DNA from: Bacteroidota bacterium
GTDB taxonomy: Bacteria; Bacteroidota; Bacteroidia; Flavobacteriales; Flavobacteriaceae
Assembly (NCBI GenBank): GCA_023386585.1
Contig: JAEWJM010000026.1
Location: 1-64,000, forward strand
DNA: 64,000 bases
Reading direction: 5' to 3'
The position numbers were made by a program, and so were the translations under genes. Of this stretch, positions 34,573 through 42,295 are shown piece by piece. The notes below the pieces were generated by a model that saw only the letters and a list, made by a program, of their open reading frames with translations, was not told the DNA's origin and did no database searches. Position 1 is the first letter of the stretch. Every line of letters begins with the position of its first letter.

Positions 34573-35724
34573 ATGTTACTTCCGTCGCACCTGCAAAGAT
34601 TTATAGAACCAACGCTTTTCGGCAGGTATATTTCATTAGGAGAAATTGCTCCACTCATAACCCGTTTCCCTGTAGAAGTAATTGGCGAGTCGGTCAACGG
34701 AAATCCAATTCCGATGTTGAAAATTGGAACGGGCCCGAAGAGAATTTTGGCGTGGTCGCAAATGCACGGTAACGAAAGCACGACCACCAAGGCGGTTTTC
34801 GATTTGATGAACTTTCTCGCTTCGGATGACCCCGACGCGGCGGCGATTAGATCTTCGATTACGCTGTACTTAGTACCGATGCTAAATCCGGATGGTGCAG
34901 AAAAATATACCAGGGAAAACGCAAACGGAATCGATTTAAACCGGGACTTCCTCAATCTGACCCAGCCGGAAAGTAACGCGTTGATGCGCACTTTTGAAGA
35001 AGTTCGCCCGGACTTTTGCTTTAACCTGCATGACCAGCGAACGATTTATGGCGCGGGACACAGCGGGAAACCTGCAACTGTCTCGTTTCTTTCCCCATCG
35101 TTTGATGAAAATCGGAGTTTAAACACGAGCCGCACCATCGCAATGGAAATAATTGCCGAAATGAACGATTCGCTTCAGCAGATTATTCCCGGAATGGTGG
35201 CCCGATTCGATGATTCGTTTAACAGGAATTGCGTCGGCGATACGTTTCAGCAGGGCGGAAGTGCCACAATACTATTTGAGGCCGGTCACTTTCCGGGTGA
35301 TTATCAACGCGAATTGACGCGACAATGCCTTTTTATCGCGCTATGCACGGCATTGCGGTTCATCGGCGGTAAAGAAATTTCGGGCCAACGAACCGATGAT
35401 TATTTAAATATTCCTCAAAATAAAATCGTTTTTTATGACTTTGTATATCGGAATGTGAAAATAAATTATGATAATAAAGATATAATTACGAATTTTGCTG
35501 CACACTATGATGAAGAGCTAATCCACGGCAATGAAATCCGGTTTAACGCAATTATCAGCGAAATCGGAATTGCAAATGGAATTTTCGGCCATCGGGAAAC
35601 GGATGCGGCCGGAGCCCGCTATTTAAACGGAGCTGCTCAATTTCCGGTATCCGGAGAAAAAGCCAACTTTACTTTGGAAGGAATCGGAGAGTTTCAGAAT
35701 GGATTATTGCAGTCAAATTTATAA
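34573..35724 (+). CDS. M14 family zinc carboxypeptidase
   Basis: This 383-residue metallocarboxypeptidase removes C-terminal residues from peptides. Zinc ligands are H65 and E68 (QMHGNEST) and H153 (FNLHDQ). The substrate-carboxylate site is in NGIDLNRDF (N123, R124), and the catalytic glutamate is in ILFEAGHFPGDY. There is no signal peptide, so the enzyme is cytoplasmic, which is unusual for M14 but common in this branch. The last 110 residues are an extra beta-rich region. The Lrp-type regulator follows after nine bases, so they share a transcript. Amino-acid or peptide recycling under local control is likely. Confidence 0.92.
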   Translation: MLLPSHLQRFIEPTLFGRYISLGEIAPLITRFPVEVIGESVNGNPIPMLKIGTGPKRILAWSQMHGNESTTTKAVFDLMNFLASDDPDAAAIRSSITLYLVPMLNPDGAEKYTRENANGIDLNRDFLNLTQPESNALMRTFEEVRPDFCFNLHDQRTIYGAGHSGKPATVSFLSPSFDENRSLNTSRTIAMEIIAEMNDSLQQIIPGMVARFDDSFNRNCVGDTFQQGGSATILFEAGHFPGDYQRELTRQCLFIALCTALRFIGGKEISGQRTDDYLNIPQNKIVFYDFVYRNVKINYDNKDIITNFAAHYDEELIHGNEIRFNAIISEIGIANGIFGHRETDAAGARYLNGAAQFPVSGEKANFTLEGIGEFQNGLLQSNL

Positions 35725-35733
35725 CACACAATT

Positions 35734-36213
35734 ATGAGTAAGTTTCGCTTAGATGAAGTCGACCACCAGATCCTTGACATGCTGATCGATAACACAAGGA
35801 TACCATTTACAGATATAGCCAAAAAGCTTCTGATTTCAGCCGGAACGGTGCACGTCAGGGTGAAAAAAATGGAAGATGCGGGAATTATAACCGGTTCATC
35901 GCTGACGTTGGACTACGAGAAACTTGGCTATTCGTTTATCGCTTATGTCGGCGTTTTCCTGAACAACACTTCGCAAACGAAGTTCGTCCTTGAGCGCATC
36001 AACGAAATTCCGTTTGTCACGGTAGCCCACGTAACTACAGGAAAGTTTAATATTTTTTGTAAAATCCGCGCTAAAGATACCAAGCACGCAAAGGACGTTA
36101 TCTTTATGATTGACGATATCGAAGGTGTTTACCGCACCGAAACGATGATTTCGCTTGAGGAAAGTATCAATGATAAAAAAAGGCTGATGCACACCATTTT
36201 TAAAAACATGTAA
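35734..36213 (+). CDS. Lrp/AsnC family transcriptional regulator
   Basis: This 159-residue leucine-responsive-type regulator has an N-terminal winged helix-turn-helix in residues 5-62 (DEVDHQILDMLIDNTR...). The C-terminal RAM ligand-binding domain occupies about residues 70-150, where GKFNIFCKIRAKD and the IEGVYRTET segment are typical. Members bind amino acids and form octamers on DNA. It lies nine bases after the M14 peptidase gene, suggesting it senses the released amino acids. A perfect terminator follows two bases after the stop. Confidence 0.94.
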   Translation: MSKFRLDEVDHQILDMLIDNTRIPFTDIAKKLLISAGTVHVRVKKMEDAGIITGSSLTLDYEKLGYSFIAYVGVFLNNTSQTKFVLERINEIPFVTVAHVTTGKFNIFCKIRAKDTKHAKDVIFMIDDIEGVYRTETMISLEESINDKKRLMHTIFKNM

Positions 36214-36214
36214 C

Positions 36215-36239
36215 AAGTCCCTTTTGGGACTTTTTTTTT
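36215..36239 (+). terminator. Rho-independent terminator after the Lrp gene, abutting the DinB start
   Basis: Perfect 7-bp stem AAGTCCC / GGGACTT with TTTT loop and an eight- or nine-T tract. Its last T is only three bases before the ATG of the DinB gene at 36243. Confidence 0.9.
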
Positions 36240-36242
36240 ACT

Positions 36243-36764
36243 ATGAAATCAGATTCACTGCGCATTGACGAATATGCGCCATTTTACCAGGACTACATTT
36301 CAACGCTGAACAACATCGATCTCCACGAAGAGCTTGAGATTTCGATTCATGATTTCATCCGCTTTGTCAGGGAAATTCCGATGGATAAGCACGATTACCG
36401 CTACGCCGAAGGCAAATGGACCATCAAGGACATTATCCAGCATCTGATCGATGCGGAACGGGTTTTTTCGTATCGTGCGTTGCGAATTGCCCGAAACGAC
36501 AAGACCGCTTTGCCTGGTTTCGAGGAAAACGATTTTGCACGAGAAGCAAACGGCGGCAGGCGCTCGATCCAGGAATTGCTGACCGAATACGCAACATTGC
36601 GCCACAGTACAATGCAGCTCTTCCGCAGTTTCACCGATGAAGAACTGATCCGTGTCGGAACCGCATCCGATAAGCCGGTTTCAGTAAGGGCAATTGGTTT
36701 TATAATTATCGGCCACTTGAAGCATCATCAGCAGGTGTTTGCCGAGCGGTATTTAAGTACATAA
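36243..36764 (+). CDS. DinB family protein
   Basis: This 173-residue four-helix-bundle metalloprotein belongs to the DinB/YfiT superfamily, whose members include thiol-dependent transferases and DNA-damage-induced proteins. The metal-binding histidine signature is visible as HLIDAERVFSYRALR in the second helix and HLKHHQQVFAERY near the C-terminus. The start at 36243 is immediately after a terminator T-tract, so no ordinary promoter fits between them. Expression must come from readthrough of the M14-Lrp transcript or a promoter inside lrp. The biochemical role is unknown. Confidence 0.88.
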   Translation: MKSDSLRIDEYAPFYQDYISTLNNIDLHEELEISIHDFIRFVREIPMDKHDYRYAEGKWTIKDIIQHLIDAERVFSYRALRIARNDKTALPGFEENDFAREANGGRRSIQELLTEYATLRHSTMQLFRSFTDEELIRVGTASDKPVSVRAIGFIIIGHLKHHQQVFAERYLST

Positions 36765-36793
36765 AAAAAAGGGAGCTTTTAAACTCCCTTTTG
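36764..36793. terminator. Bidirectional terminator between the DinB gene and the polyamine cluster
   Basis: Eight-bp stem AAAGGGAG (36769-36776) / CTCCCTTT (36785-36792), with an A-tract on the left and T on the right, lies between two convergent genes. Confidence 0.85.
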
Positions 36794-36796
36794 GTA

Positions 36797-37210
36797 TCAA
36801 TATTCGTCTTCTTCCTCTTCTTCTTCGACAACGTCTTCGTCTTGGTCGTCATCGTCGTCGTCCTCGTCATCATCGCTTCCGCCAGGATCTTTCGACAGGT
36901 CAACTTCCTCCTCGTCATCGTCGGTAGCATCGTCATCGTCAATTTCCTTGATTGCATCATCGATCGGTTCAACGATTGCATCGAGATCGTCATCCTCGTC
37001 GAATTTTTCAAGACGGCTCGCAAGTTTGGTGCTGACTTTAACCAGGTAAATAGTGTCCTCGGTGCGGACTTCAACCGCTTCAATCAATTCATTTTGTGCA
37101 TTCCTGAAACGGACAATATTGGAATCGTCGTATCCGTCAGGGAAACGCTCAACCAGCAGGTTAAGGATCTCATTGGTAAGTTTAGAGTAGTCTACAATAA
37201 TTCTTTTCAT
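36797..37210 (-). CDS. Conserved acidic-tail protein (unknown function; sometimes annotated as DNA primase)
   Basis: This 137-residue protein starts at 37210 (MKRIIVDYSKLTNEILNLL), four bases after the upstream stop. The N-terminal 75 residues are a conserved domain with RFPDGYDD, FRNAQNELIEAVEVRTEDTIYLVKVS. From residue 80 on it is almost wholly aspartate and glutamate, including runs of five or more. Such tails mimic nucleic acid or bind basic proteins or cations. I recall database entries calling it DNA primase, but no primase motif is visible. It is the last gene of a transcript with speA and the deoxyhypusine synthase-like gene, which may hint at polyamine or nucleic-acid binding. Confidence 0.85.
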   Translation of the reverse strand: MKRIIVDYSKLTNEILNLLVERFPDGYDDSNIVRFRNAQNELIEAVEVRTEDTIYLVKVSTKLASRLEKFDEDDDLDAIVEPIDDAIKEIDDDDATDDDEEEVDLSKDPGGSDDDEDDDDDDQDEDVVEEEEEEDEY

Positions 37211-37214
37211 AATA

Positions 37215-38186
37215 TTATAAGTCGAGTAGGTATGCAAAAATAAGCGGGGCCACTATTGTTGCATCGGATTCTATAACAAATTTAGGGGTATGGATGTCAA
37301 GTTTTCCCCAAGTGATTTTTTCATTGGGAACTGCGCCGGAATACGATCCGTAGCTGGTTGTCGAATCGGAAATCTGGCAAAAATAACTCCAAAACGGAAC
37401 ATCGTGCATTTCCATATCCTGATAAAGCATCGGAACGACGCAAATCGGGAAATCGCCGGCTATTCCACCGCCAATCTGGAAGAATCCAATTCCGTTTGCT
37501 GAATTTTTCGTGTACCAATCGGCGAGATACGCCATGTATTCGATACCCGATTTCATTGTTGAAGCTTTAAGCTCGCCTTTGATGACATACGATGCGAAGA
37601 TGTTCCCCATCGTGCTGTCTTCCCATCCGGGTACAACCATAGGAAGGTTTTTCTCTGCAGCGGCATACATCCAGCTGTCCTTCAGGTCGATCTCATAATA
37701 TTCTTCCAATACGCCGGAAAGGAGCATTTTGTACATGAATTCGTGCGGGAAATAACGCTCGCCTTTGTCATCGGCATCTTTCCAGATCTTGTAAATGTGT
37801 TGTTGCAAACGGCGGAAAGCCTCATGCTCGGGAATGCAGGTATCGGTCACGCGGTTTAGTCCACGCTCCAATAAATCCCATTCCTCCTGTGGCGTCAGGT
37901 CGCGGTAATTCGGTACCCTTTCGTAATGTGAATGGGCAACGAGATTCATTACATCTTCCTCGAGGTTGGCACCGGTGCAGGAGATGATCTGAACCTTATC
38001 GCGGCGGATCATTTCGGCAAAAATCTTTCCGATTTCGGCAGTACTCATTGCTCCGGCCAGCGTTACCAGCATGTTTGCGCCATTGGCGAGCTGTTGCTCG
38101 TAGGCCTTGGCGGCGTCAACTACTGTAGCCGAATTGAAATGCAGGTAATACTTTTCAATAAACTGGCTGATTGGTCCTTTTGTCAT
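37215..38186 (-). CDS. Deoxyhypusine synthase-like protein
   Basis: This 323-residue homologue of eukaryotic and archaeal deoxyhypusine synthase uses NAD and a polyamine. The catalytic lysine of the family is conserved as K295 in NEKITWGKL, and the NAD-binding and C-terminal pattern DATIVAPLIFAYLLD is present. Bacteria lack eIF5A, so true deoxyhypusine formation is excluded. Bacterial homologues have been linked to homospermidine-type polyamine synthesis, which fits its position 42 bases after arginine decarboxylase. The operon is speA, this gene, then the acidic-tail protein (four bases apart). An agmatinase gene, which I expect between speA and this gene in related genomes, is missing here. 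Confidence 0.9.
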   Translation of the reverse strand: MTKGPISQFIEKYYLHFNSATVVDAAKAYEQQLANGANMLVTLAGAMSTAEIGKIFAEMIRRDKVQIISCTGANLEEDVMNLVAHSHYERVPNYRDLTPQEEWDLLERGLNRVTDTCIPEHEAFRRLQQHIYKIWKDADDKGERYFPHEFMYKMLLSGVLEEYYEIDLKDSWMYAAAEKNLPMVVPGWEDSTMGNIFASYVIKGELKASTMKSGIEYMAYLADWYTKNSANGIGFFQIGGGIAGDFPICVVPMLYQDMEMHDVPFWSYFCQISDSTTSYGSYSGAVPNEKITWGKLDIHTPKFVIESDATIVAPLIFAYLLDL

Positions 38187-38228
38187 TTTTCTTTTTCTGT
38201 TAGCAATTTGTATTAAATCAAAAATAAA

Positions 38229-39629
38229 TTAATTTTTATCGTATCCCAATATTTTCAGGACATCCTCGGCTTTTTGCTGTTCCGAGAAAACTTCGGTGGC
38301 AAGGATTCCATTTTCATCCCTGTCGATGAGAATGTGCTTGGGCTGCGGAATCAGGCAGTGATGCAATCCGCCAAAGCCGCTGATCGTTTCCTGATACGCG
38401 CCGATGTTGAAAAATCCGATATATAAAGGTTTTTCCTTGTTGTATTTCGGCAGGTAAATCGCGTTCATGTTCTGCTCTGAGTTGTAATAATCGTCACTGT
38501 CGCAGGTCATTCCGCCTAAAAGAACGCGTTCGTAAGTATCGTTCCAGCGGTTCACTGCAAGCATGACAAATCGCTTGTTGATCGCCCAGGTATCCGGCAA
38601 TGTGGTGATAAACGACGAATCGATCATATTCCATTTTTCACGATCATTCTGCTGCTTCTGATAAAGCACTTCGTAAATAGCGCCGCCGCTTTCGCCCACA
38701 GTGTACGAACCAAATTCGGTAAATATTTCCGGAACGTCAACTTCGGCCTCTTCACAAGCGATCTTGATCTGGTGGATGATCTCGTCAACCATGTATTGAT
38801 AATCGTAATCGAATGCCAACGAGTTCTTAATCGGAAAACCGCCACCAATGTTGAGGCTGTCGAGCGTTGGGCATTCTCTTTTGAGTGAAATGTAAACTTT
38901 GATACATTTCACGAGCTCATTCCAATAATACGCGGTATCCATAATACCGGTATTGATAAAGAAATGGAGCATTTTCAGCTCGAGATTCTTATTGTCCTGG
39001 ATCTGCTTCTTGTAAAAAGGAACGATGTTTTTGTATCCGATTCCAAGCCTGCTGGTATAAAACTCGAATTTAGGCTCTTCTTCGGCTGCAATCCGGATTC
39101 CGATCTTGAATTTGCCTTTGATCTGTGCCTGAAGAAGGTCGAGTTCCTCGTAATTGTCAATGATCGGAATGGTACGGCTAAAACCGTTGTTGATCAACCG
39201 CGCGATGTTGCTTACATACAAATCGCGCTTGAATCCGTTGCAGATTATATAAGTGCTTTTTGAGATTTTCTTGCTTTCGATAAGCCGCTCAACAATATTG
39301 ATATCGAAGGCAGAAGACGTTTCAATATGAATGTCGTTCTTGAATGCCTCGTTCATTATATACTCAAAATGCGAGCTTTTTGTGCAATAGCAATAGTAAT
39401 AACGGCCGTCGTATTTGTTCTTCTCGATCGCTTTCCTGAACCAGTTCTTCGCTTTCTGGATGCTTTTCGAAATTTGTGGCAGATACGTGAATTTCAATGG
39501 AGTTCCATACTGCTCGACAAGTTTCATCAGGTCGATGTTGTGGAACTGAAGGTTGTCTTTGTTTAACGTGAATTCTTCCTGTGGGAAATAGTAAGTCTGG
39601 TTGATCAGGTCGAAATATTTTGTATTCAT
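38229..39629 (-). CDS. speA: Arginine decarboxylase, flavobacterial short form
   Basis: This PLP enzyme converts arginine to agmatine, the first step of the alternative polyamine route. It has 466 residues, shorter than the 630 or more of E. coli SpeA and lacking its long C-terminal parts. The fold-III PLP lysine is in YYCYCTKSSHFEYIM near residue 80, and the glycine-rich phosphate loop is NIGGGFP. The family's C-terminal FFNIGAYQETISGFGG is conserved. It leads an operon with the deoxyhypusine synthase-like gene. Its 5' leader is unusually long for this genome (about 230 bases). Confidence 0.93.
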   Translation of the reverse strand: MNTKYFDLINQTYYFPQEEFTLNKDNLQFHNIDLMKLVEQYGTPLKFTYLPQISKSIQKAKNWFRKAIEKNKYDGRYYYCYCTKSSHFEYIMNEAFKNDIHIETSSAFDINIVERLIESKKISKSTYIICNGFKRDLYVSNIARLINNGFSRTIPIIDNYEELDLLQAQIKGKFKIGIRIAAEEEPKFEFYTSRLGIGYKNIVPFYKKQIQDNKNLELKMLHFFINTGIMDTAYYWNELVKCIKVYISLKRECPTLDSLNIGGGFPIKNSLAFDYDYQYMVDEIIHQIKIACEEAEVDVPEIFTEFGSYTVGESGGAIYEVLYQKQQNDREKWNMIDSSFITTLPDTWAINKRFVMLAVNRWNDTYERVLLGGMTCDSDDYYNSEQNMNAIYLPKYNKEKPLYIGFFNIGAYQETISGFGGLHHCLIPQPKHILIDRDENGILATEVFSEQQKAEDVLKILGYDKN

Positions 39630-39867
39630 TTACTTTTTTATGGGATTAGATTATGCACTACTTGAATTTCAAATAGTTGTCATTCAAACCCTGATATTTG
39701 CGTAAATGATTGGAAGCTTTTCGTTTTTGACTTCACCGCAAAAATTGCAAGGCATCGGGAGAATCTTCCTGCGGCTCGAAAGTAACCTCCCAAGCGCCGG
39801 GAAAGTGGCGCCAAACATGCCGCCGTTAAAGGAACTCAATGTCGTTTGATGCAATTTTTTCACAGGG
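39630..39867 (-). other. Long leader region upstream of speA
   Basis: Between the -7 box at 39868-39875 and the speA ATG lie about 238 bases, far more than other leaders in this window. The minus strand holds one open frame, GTG at 39863 to TGA at 39684-39686 (59 codons). Its interior ATG at the 16th codon would give 44 residues, including RLLSSRRK and a CNFC motif. Possible pairing GGGAG...CTCCC is seen in the middle. Whether this is a regulatory RNA, a leader peptide or a small gene is open. Nothing else is seen in the gap to aroB. Confidence 0.4.
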
Positions 39868-39875
39868 CAAATGTA
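39868..39875 (-). promoter_or_regulatory. Candidate speA promoter -7 box
   Basis: The minus strand reads TACATTTG, an exact TAnnTTTG match, 238 bases before the speA start. No TTG is found at -33. Confidence 0.4.
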
Positions 39876-39917
39876 AAAAATATTATAAGCGTTTTGAATT
39901 ATTTATTTTAAAAAAAG

Positions 39918-40985
39918 TTACTTTTTATACTCCGAAAAAGCATCTTCAATCAGGTCGTTTTCAGCTCCGTGGTCCAATGCCACCGCGCCAATTCCGTCTA
40001 TCAGGGCAAACCTGACATTGCCGTACTCGTTTTTTTTGTCGTGGATCAGCAATTCAAGTATGCACTTAACGTCGTTTTCAGTAAATATTATGTCTTCAAA
40101 AATATTTTTAATTGTGAATTTGATTTCGATGTAATCCGCTTCTGACAACAAACCCTTTTTAAGTGAAAGATACGCTTCCATGATCATTCCGGCAGCGATC
40201 GCCTCGCCGTGCAGCAGTATCGGCTTTTGAGGATCGTTCAGGAAATGGCTTTCGATGGCATGTCCAAGCGTGTGGCCGAAATTGAGCGCTTTGCGGATTC
40301 CGCCTTCGTCCGGATCCTGCATTACGATCTGGTTTTTGATTTCGATCGAGCGATAAATCAGCCTGTCCAGTTCAGAAACTTCAAATCCACTTAAATTGTG
40401 GAATTCCCGCCAATAGGATTTGTCGGCAATTAGCCCATGCTTGAGCATTTCAGCAAGTCCGGATCGCATTTCACTCGCAGGCAGTGTTTCCAGATACGAT
40501 GAATCGACAACGACCATTTCTGGATTGACGATGGTTCCTACCTGGTTTTTGAGGTTGCCGATATCGATGCCATTTTTGCCTCCGATGGAAGCGTCAACCA
40601 TTGCAAGGAGCGATGTTGGAATGTTTATAAAGTCGATTCCCCGTTTAAAGGTCGATGCCACAAATCCGCCAATATCGGTGACTACACCGCCACCGAGATT
40701 GATCAAAAGGCTTTTGCGATCGGCGCCCAATTCGATAAGCGCATTCCAGATCCCCGATGCAGTCTCGATGTTTTTTACCGATTCGCCATTCTCTATTTCA
40801 ATAATTTCGATTTGATTTTCAATGGCAAGGTTCGAGAGCAGGTTTGACAGGCATTTTTCGGCCGTATTGGTATCTGCCAAAATAAAAACCGTTGAATATT
40901 TACGAGTGGCAATAAGTTCCGACAGCTCGTCGTAAGCGTGCGGGGGAAATACAATACTGTAACCGGCAGATTCAATAGGCAACAT
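39918..40985 (-). CDS. aroB: 3-dehydroquinate synthase
   Basis: AroB is the second step of the shikimate pathway, converting DAHP to 3-dehydroquinate with NAD and a divalent metal. It has 355 residues, the usual length. The NAD-binding LLINLGGGVVTDIGGFVAST, substrate-binding FINIPTSLLAMVDASIGGKNGID, and the metal site with NFGHTLGHAIE and LHGEAIAAGM are all present. It starts at 40985, divergent from proline dehydrogenase 139 bases away, and is followed by the speA leader region. No other shikimate gene is adjacent. Confidence 0.97.
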   Translation of the reverse strand: MLPIESAGYSIVFPPHAYDELSELIATRKYSTVFILADTNTAEKCLSNLLSNLAIENQIEIIEIENGESVKNIETASGIWNALIELGADRKSLLINLGGGVVTDIGGFVASTFKRGIDFINIPTSLLAMVDASIGGKNGIDIGNLKNQVGTIVNPEMVVVDSSYLETLPASEMRSGLAEMLKHGLIADKSYWREFHNLSGFEVSELDRLIYRSIEIKNQIVMQDPDEGGIRKALNFGHTLGHAIESHFLNDPQKPILLHGEAIAAGMIMEAYLSLKKGLLSEADYIEIKFTIKNIFEDIIFTENDVKCILELLIHDKKNEYGNVRFALIDGIGAVALDHGAENDLIEDAFSEYKK

Positions 40986-41103
40986 CGCGCATTTTTAAAG
41001 TATGCAAATAAACGGCTTTTTGACGGTACTGCCAACCGGCGCCGACAGCGAAAAAGTGATTTGAATCACAAAAAAAAGCATTCTCAAAACGGCGCATTCT
41101 ATT

Positions 41104-41111
41104 TATATTTG
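41104..41111 (+). promoter_or_regulatory. Promoter -7 box of the proline dehydrogenase gene
   Basis: TATATTTG is an exact match ending 12 bases before the ATG at 41124, which fixes the start and rules out a longer N-terminus from 40938. Confidence 0.6.
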
Positions 41112-41123
41112 CACTACGATATT

Positions 41124-42293
41124 ATGGAAAAAATCTTCAACAATACCCAGGCAGCATTTGCATTAAAAACAGACAGGGAGCTGGATCGCGCGTACTTTCT
41201 GTTTAACATGATCAAAAACCCGACATTGGTTAAAGTCGGAACCGTACTTACAAAGACTGCGTTAAACCTTCATCTTCCCGTCGAGGGATTGATCCGAACG
41301 ACTGTTTTCGATCATTTTTGCGGAGGCGTTACCGAGCGCGACTGCCTTCCGGTAGTGGATCGCATGTTTGGCAAAGGCGTGTCGTCGATTCTCGATTATT
41401 CGGTCGAAGGCAAGGAAGACGAGGAGCATTTTGACGATGCGATGAAGATGACACTTCGCACATTGGATGTCGCCAGGCAATCAAAGGCAATTCCGTTTGT
41501 GGTCTTTAAACCGACCGGATTTGGGCGGTTGGAGCTTTATCAGAATATCGGCGAAGGAAAAGAGCTTACAGGGCAGGAGCAAGCCGAATGGAAACGGGTC
41601 GTCGATCGTTACGATGCCGTATGTTCGAAAGCAGCAGAAGCCGACATTCTAGTGCTCATCGATGCTGAAGAAACCTGGATGCAGGATGCCGCTGATGATC
41701 TTGTCGTGCAAATGATGCAGAAATACAATCGAAATAAAGCGGTTGTTTTCAATACGTTGCAGCTTTATCGTCACGATCGGATCAATTATCTGCAGAAACT
41801 CAGCGCAAAAGCGGAACAAGAAGGATTTTTCATCGGGATGAAATTGGTGCGTGGTGCGTACATGGAAAAGGAAAATGAGCGCGCCGCGGCAAACGGTTAT
41901 CCAACGCCGATTTGTGCAACGAAAGAGGAAACCGATGCCAATTTCGATGCGTGCGTTGCTTATATGATGCAGCACCTCGACCGCATGTCGATTTTCGCCG
42001 GAACTCACAACGAAACCAGCAGTTACCGACTGATGGAGCAAATGAAGGAAATGAACCTTCCAAACAATGACCATCGGATATGGTTTGGTCAGCTGTACGG
42101 AATGAGCGACAATATCAGCTTTAATCTGGCAGCGTTTGGATACAACGTAGCTAAATATTTGCCTTTTGGACCTGTTCGTGAAGTCATGCCTTACCTCATC
42201 AGGCGCGCCGAGGAAAATACTTCGGTTGCGGGACAAACCAGCCGCGAGCTGATGCTGATCAAGGCAGAGCGCGACCGCAGGAAAAAGAAGTGA
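41124..42293 (+). CDS. Proline dehydrogenase
   Basis: This flavoenzyme oxidises proline to pyrroline-5-carboxylate at the membrane, feeding electrons to quinone. Starting at 41124 gives 389 residues (MEKIFNNTQAAFALKTD). The barrel motifs VLIDAEETWMQ, FNTLQLYRHDR, GMKLVRGAYMEKEN, AGTHNETS and the FAD-contacting GQLYGMSDNI are present, and the tail has YLIRRAEENTSV. It is a stand-alone PutA-N domain, without the pyrroline-5-carboxylate dehydrogenase part. It converges with the ABC exporter gene, two bases apart. Confidence 0.95.
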   Translation: MEKIFNNTQAAFALKTDRELDRAYFLFNMIKNPTLVKVGTVLTKTALNLHLPVEGLIRTTVFDHFCGGVTERDCLPVVDRMFGKGVSSILDYSVEGKEDEEHFDDAMKMTLRTLDVARQSKAIPFVVFKPTGFGRLELYQNIGEGKELTGQEQAEWKRVVDRYDAVCSKAAEADILVLIDAEETWMQDAADDLVVQMMQKYNRNKAVVFNTLQLYRHDRINYLQKLSAKAEQEGFFIGMKLVRGAYMEKENERAAANGYPTPICATKEETDANFDACVAYMMQHLDRMSIFAGTHNETSSYRLMEQMKEMNLPNNDHRIWFGQLYGMSDNISFNLAAFGYNVAKYLPFGPVREVMPYLIRRAEENTSVAGQTSRELMLIKAERDRRKKK

Positions 42294-42295
42294 TT

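Noticed and set aside
39684..39863. The 59-codon frame as an ordinary gene starting at GTG 39863
   Set aside because: An exact -7 box ends five bases before that GTG, so the message would start at or after it. It is kept only as part of a leader region with an open question.
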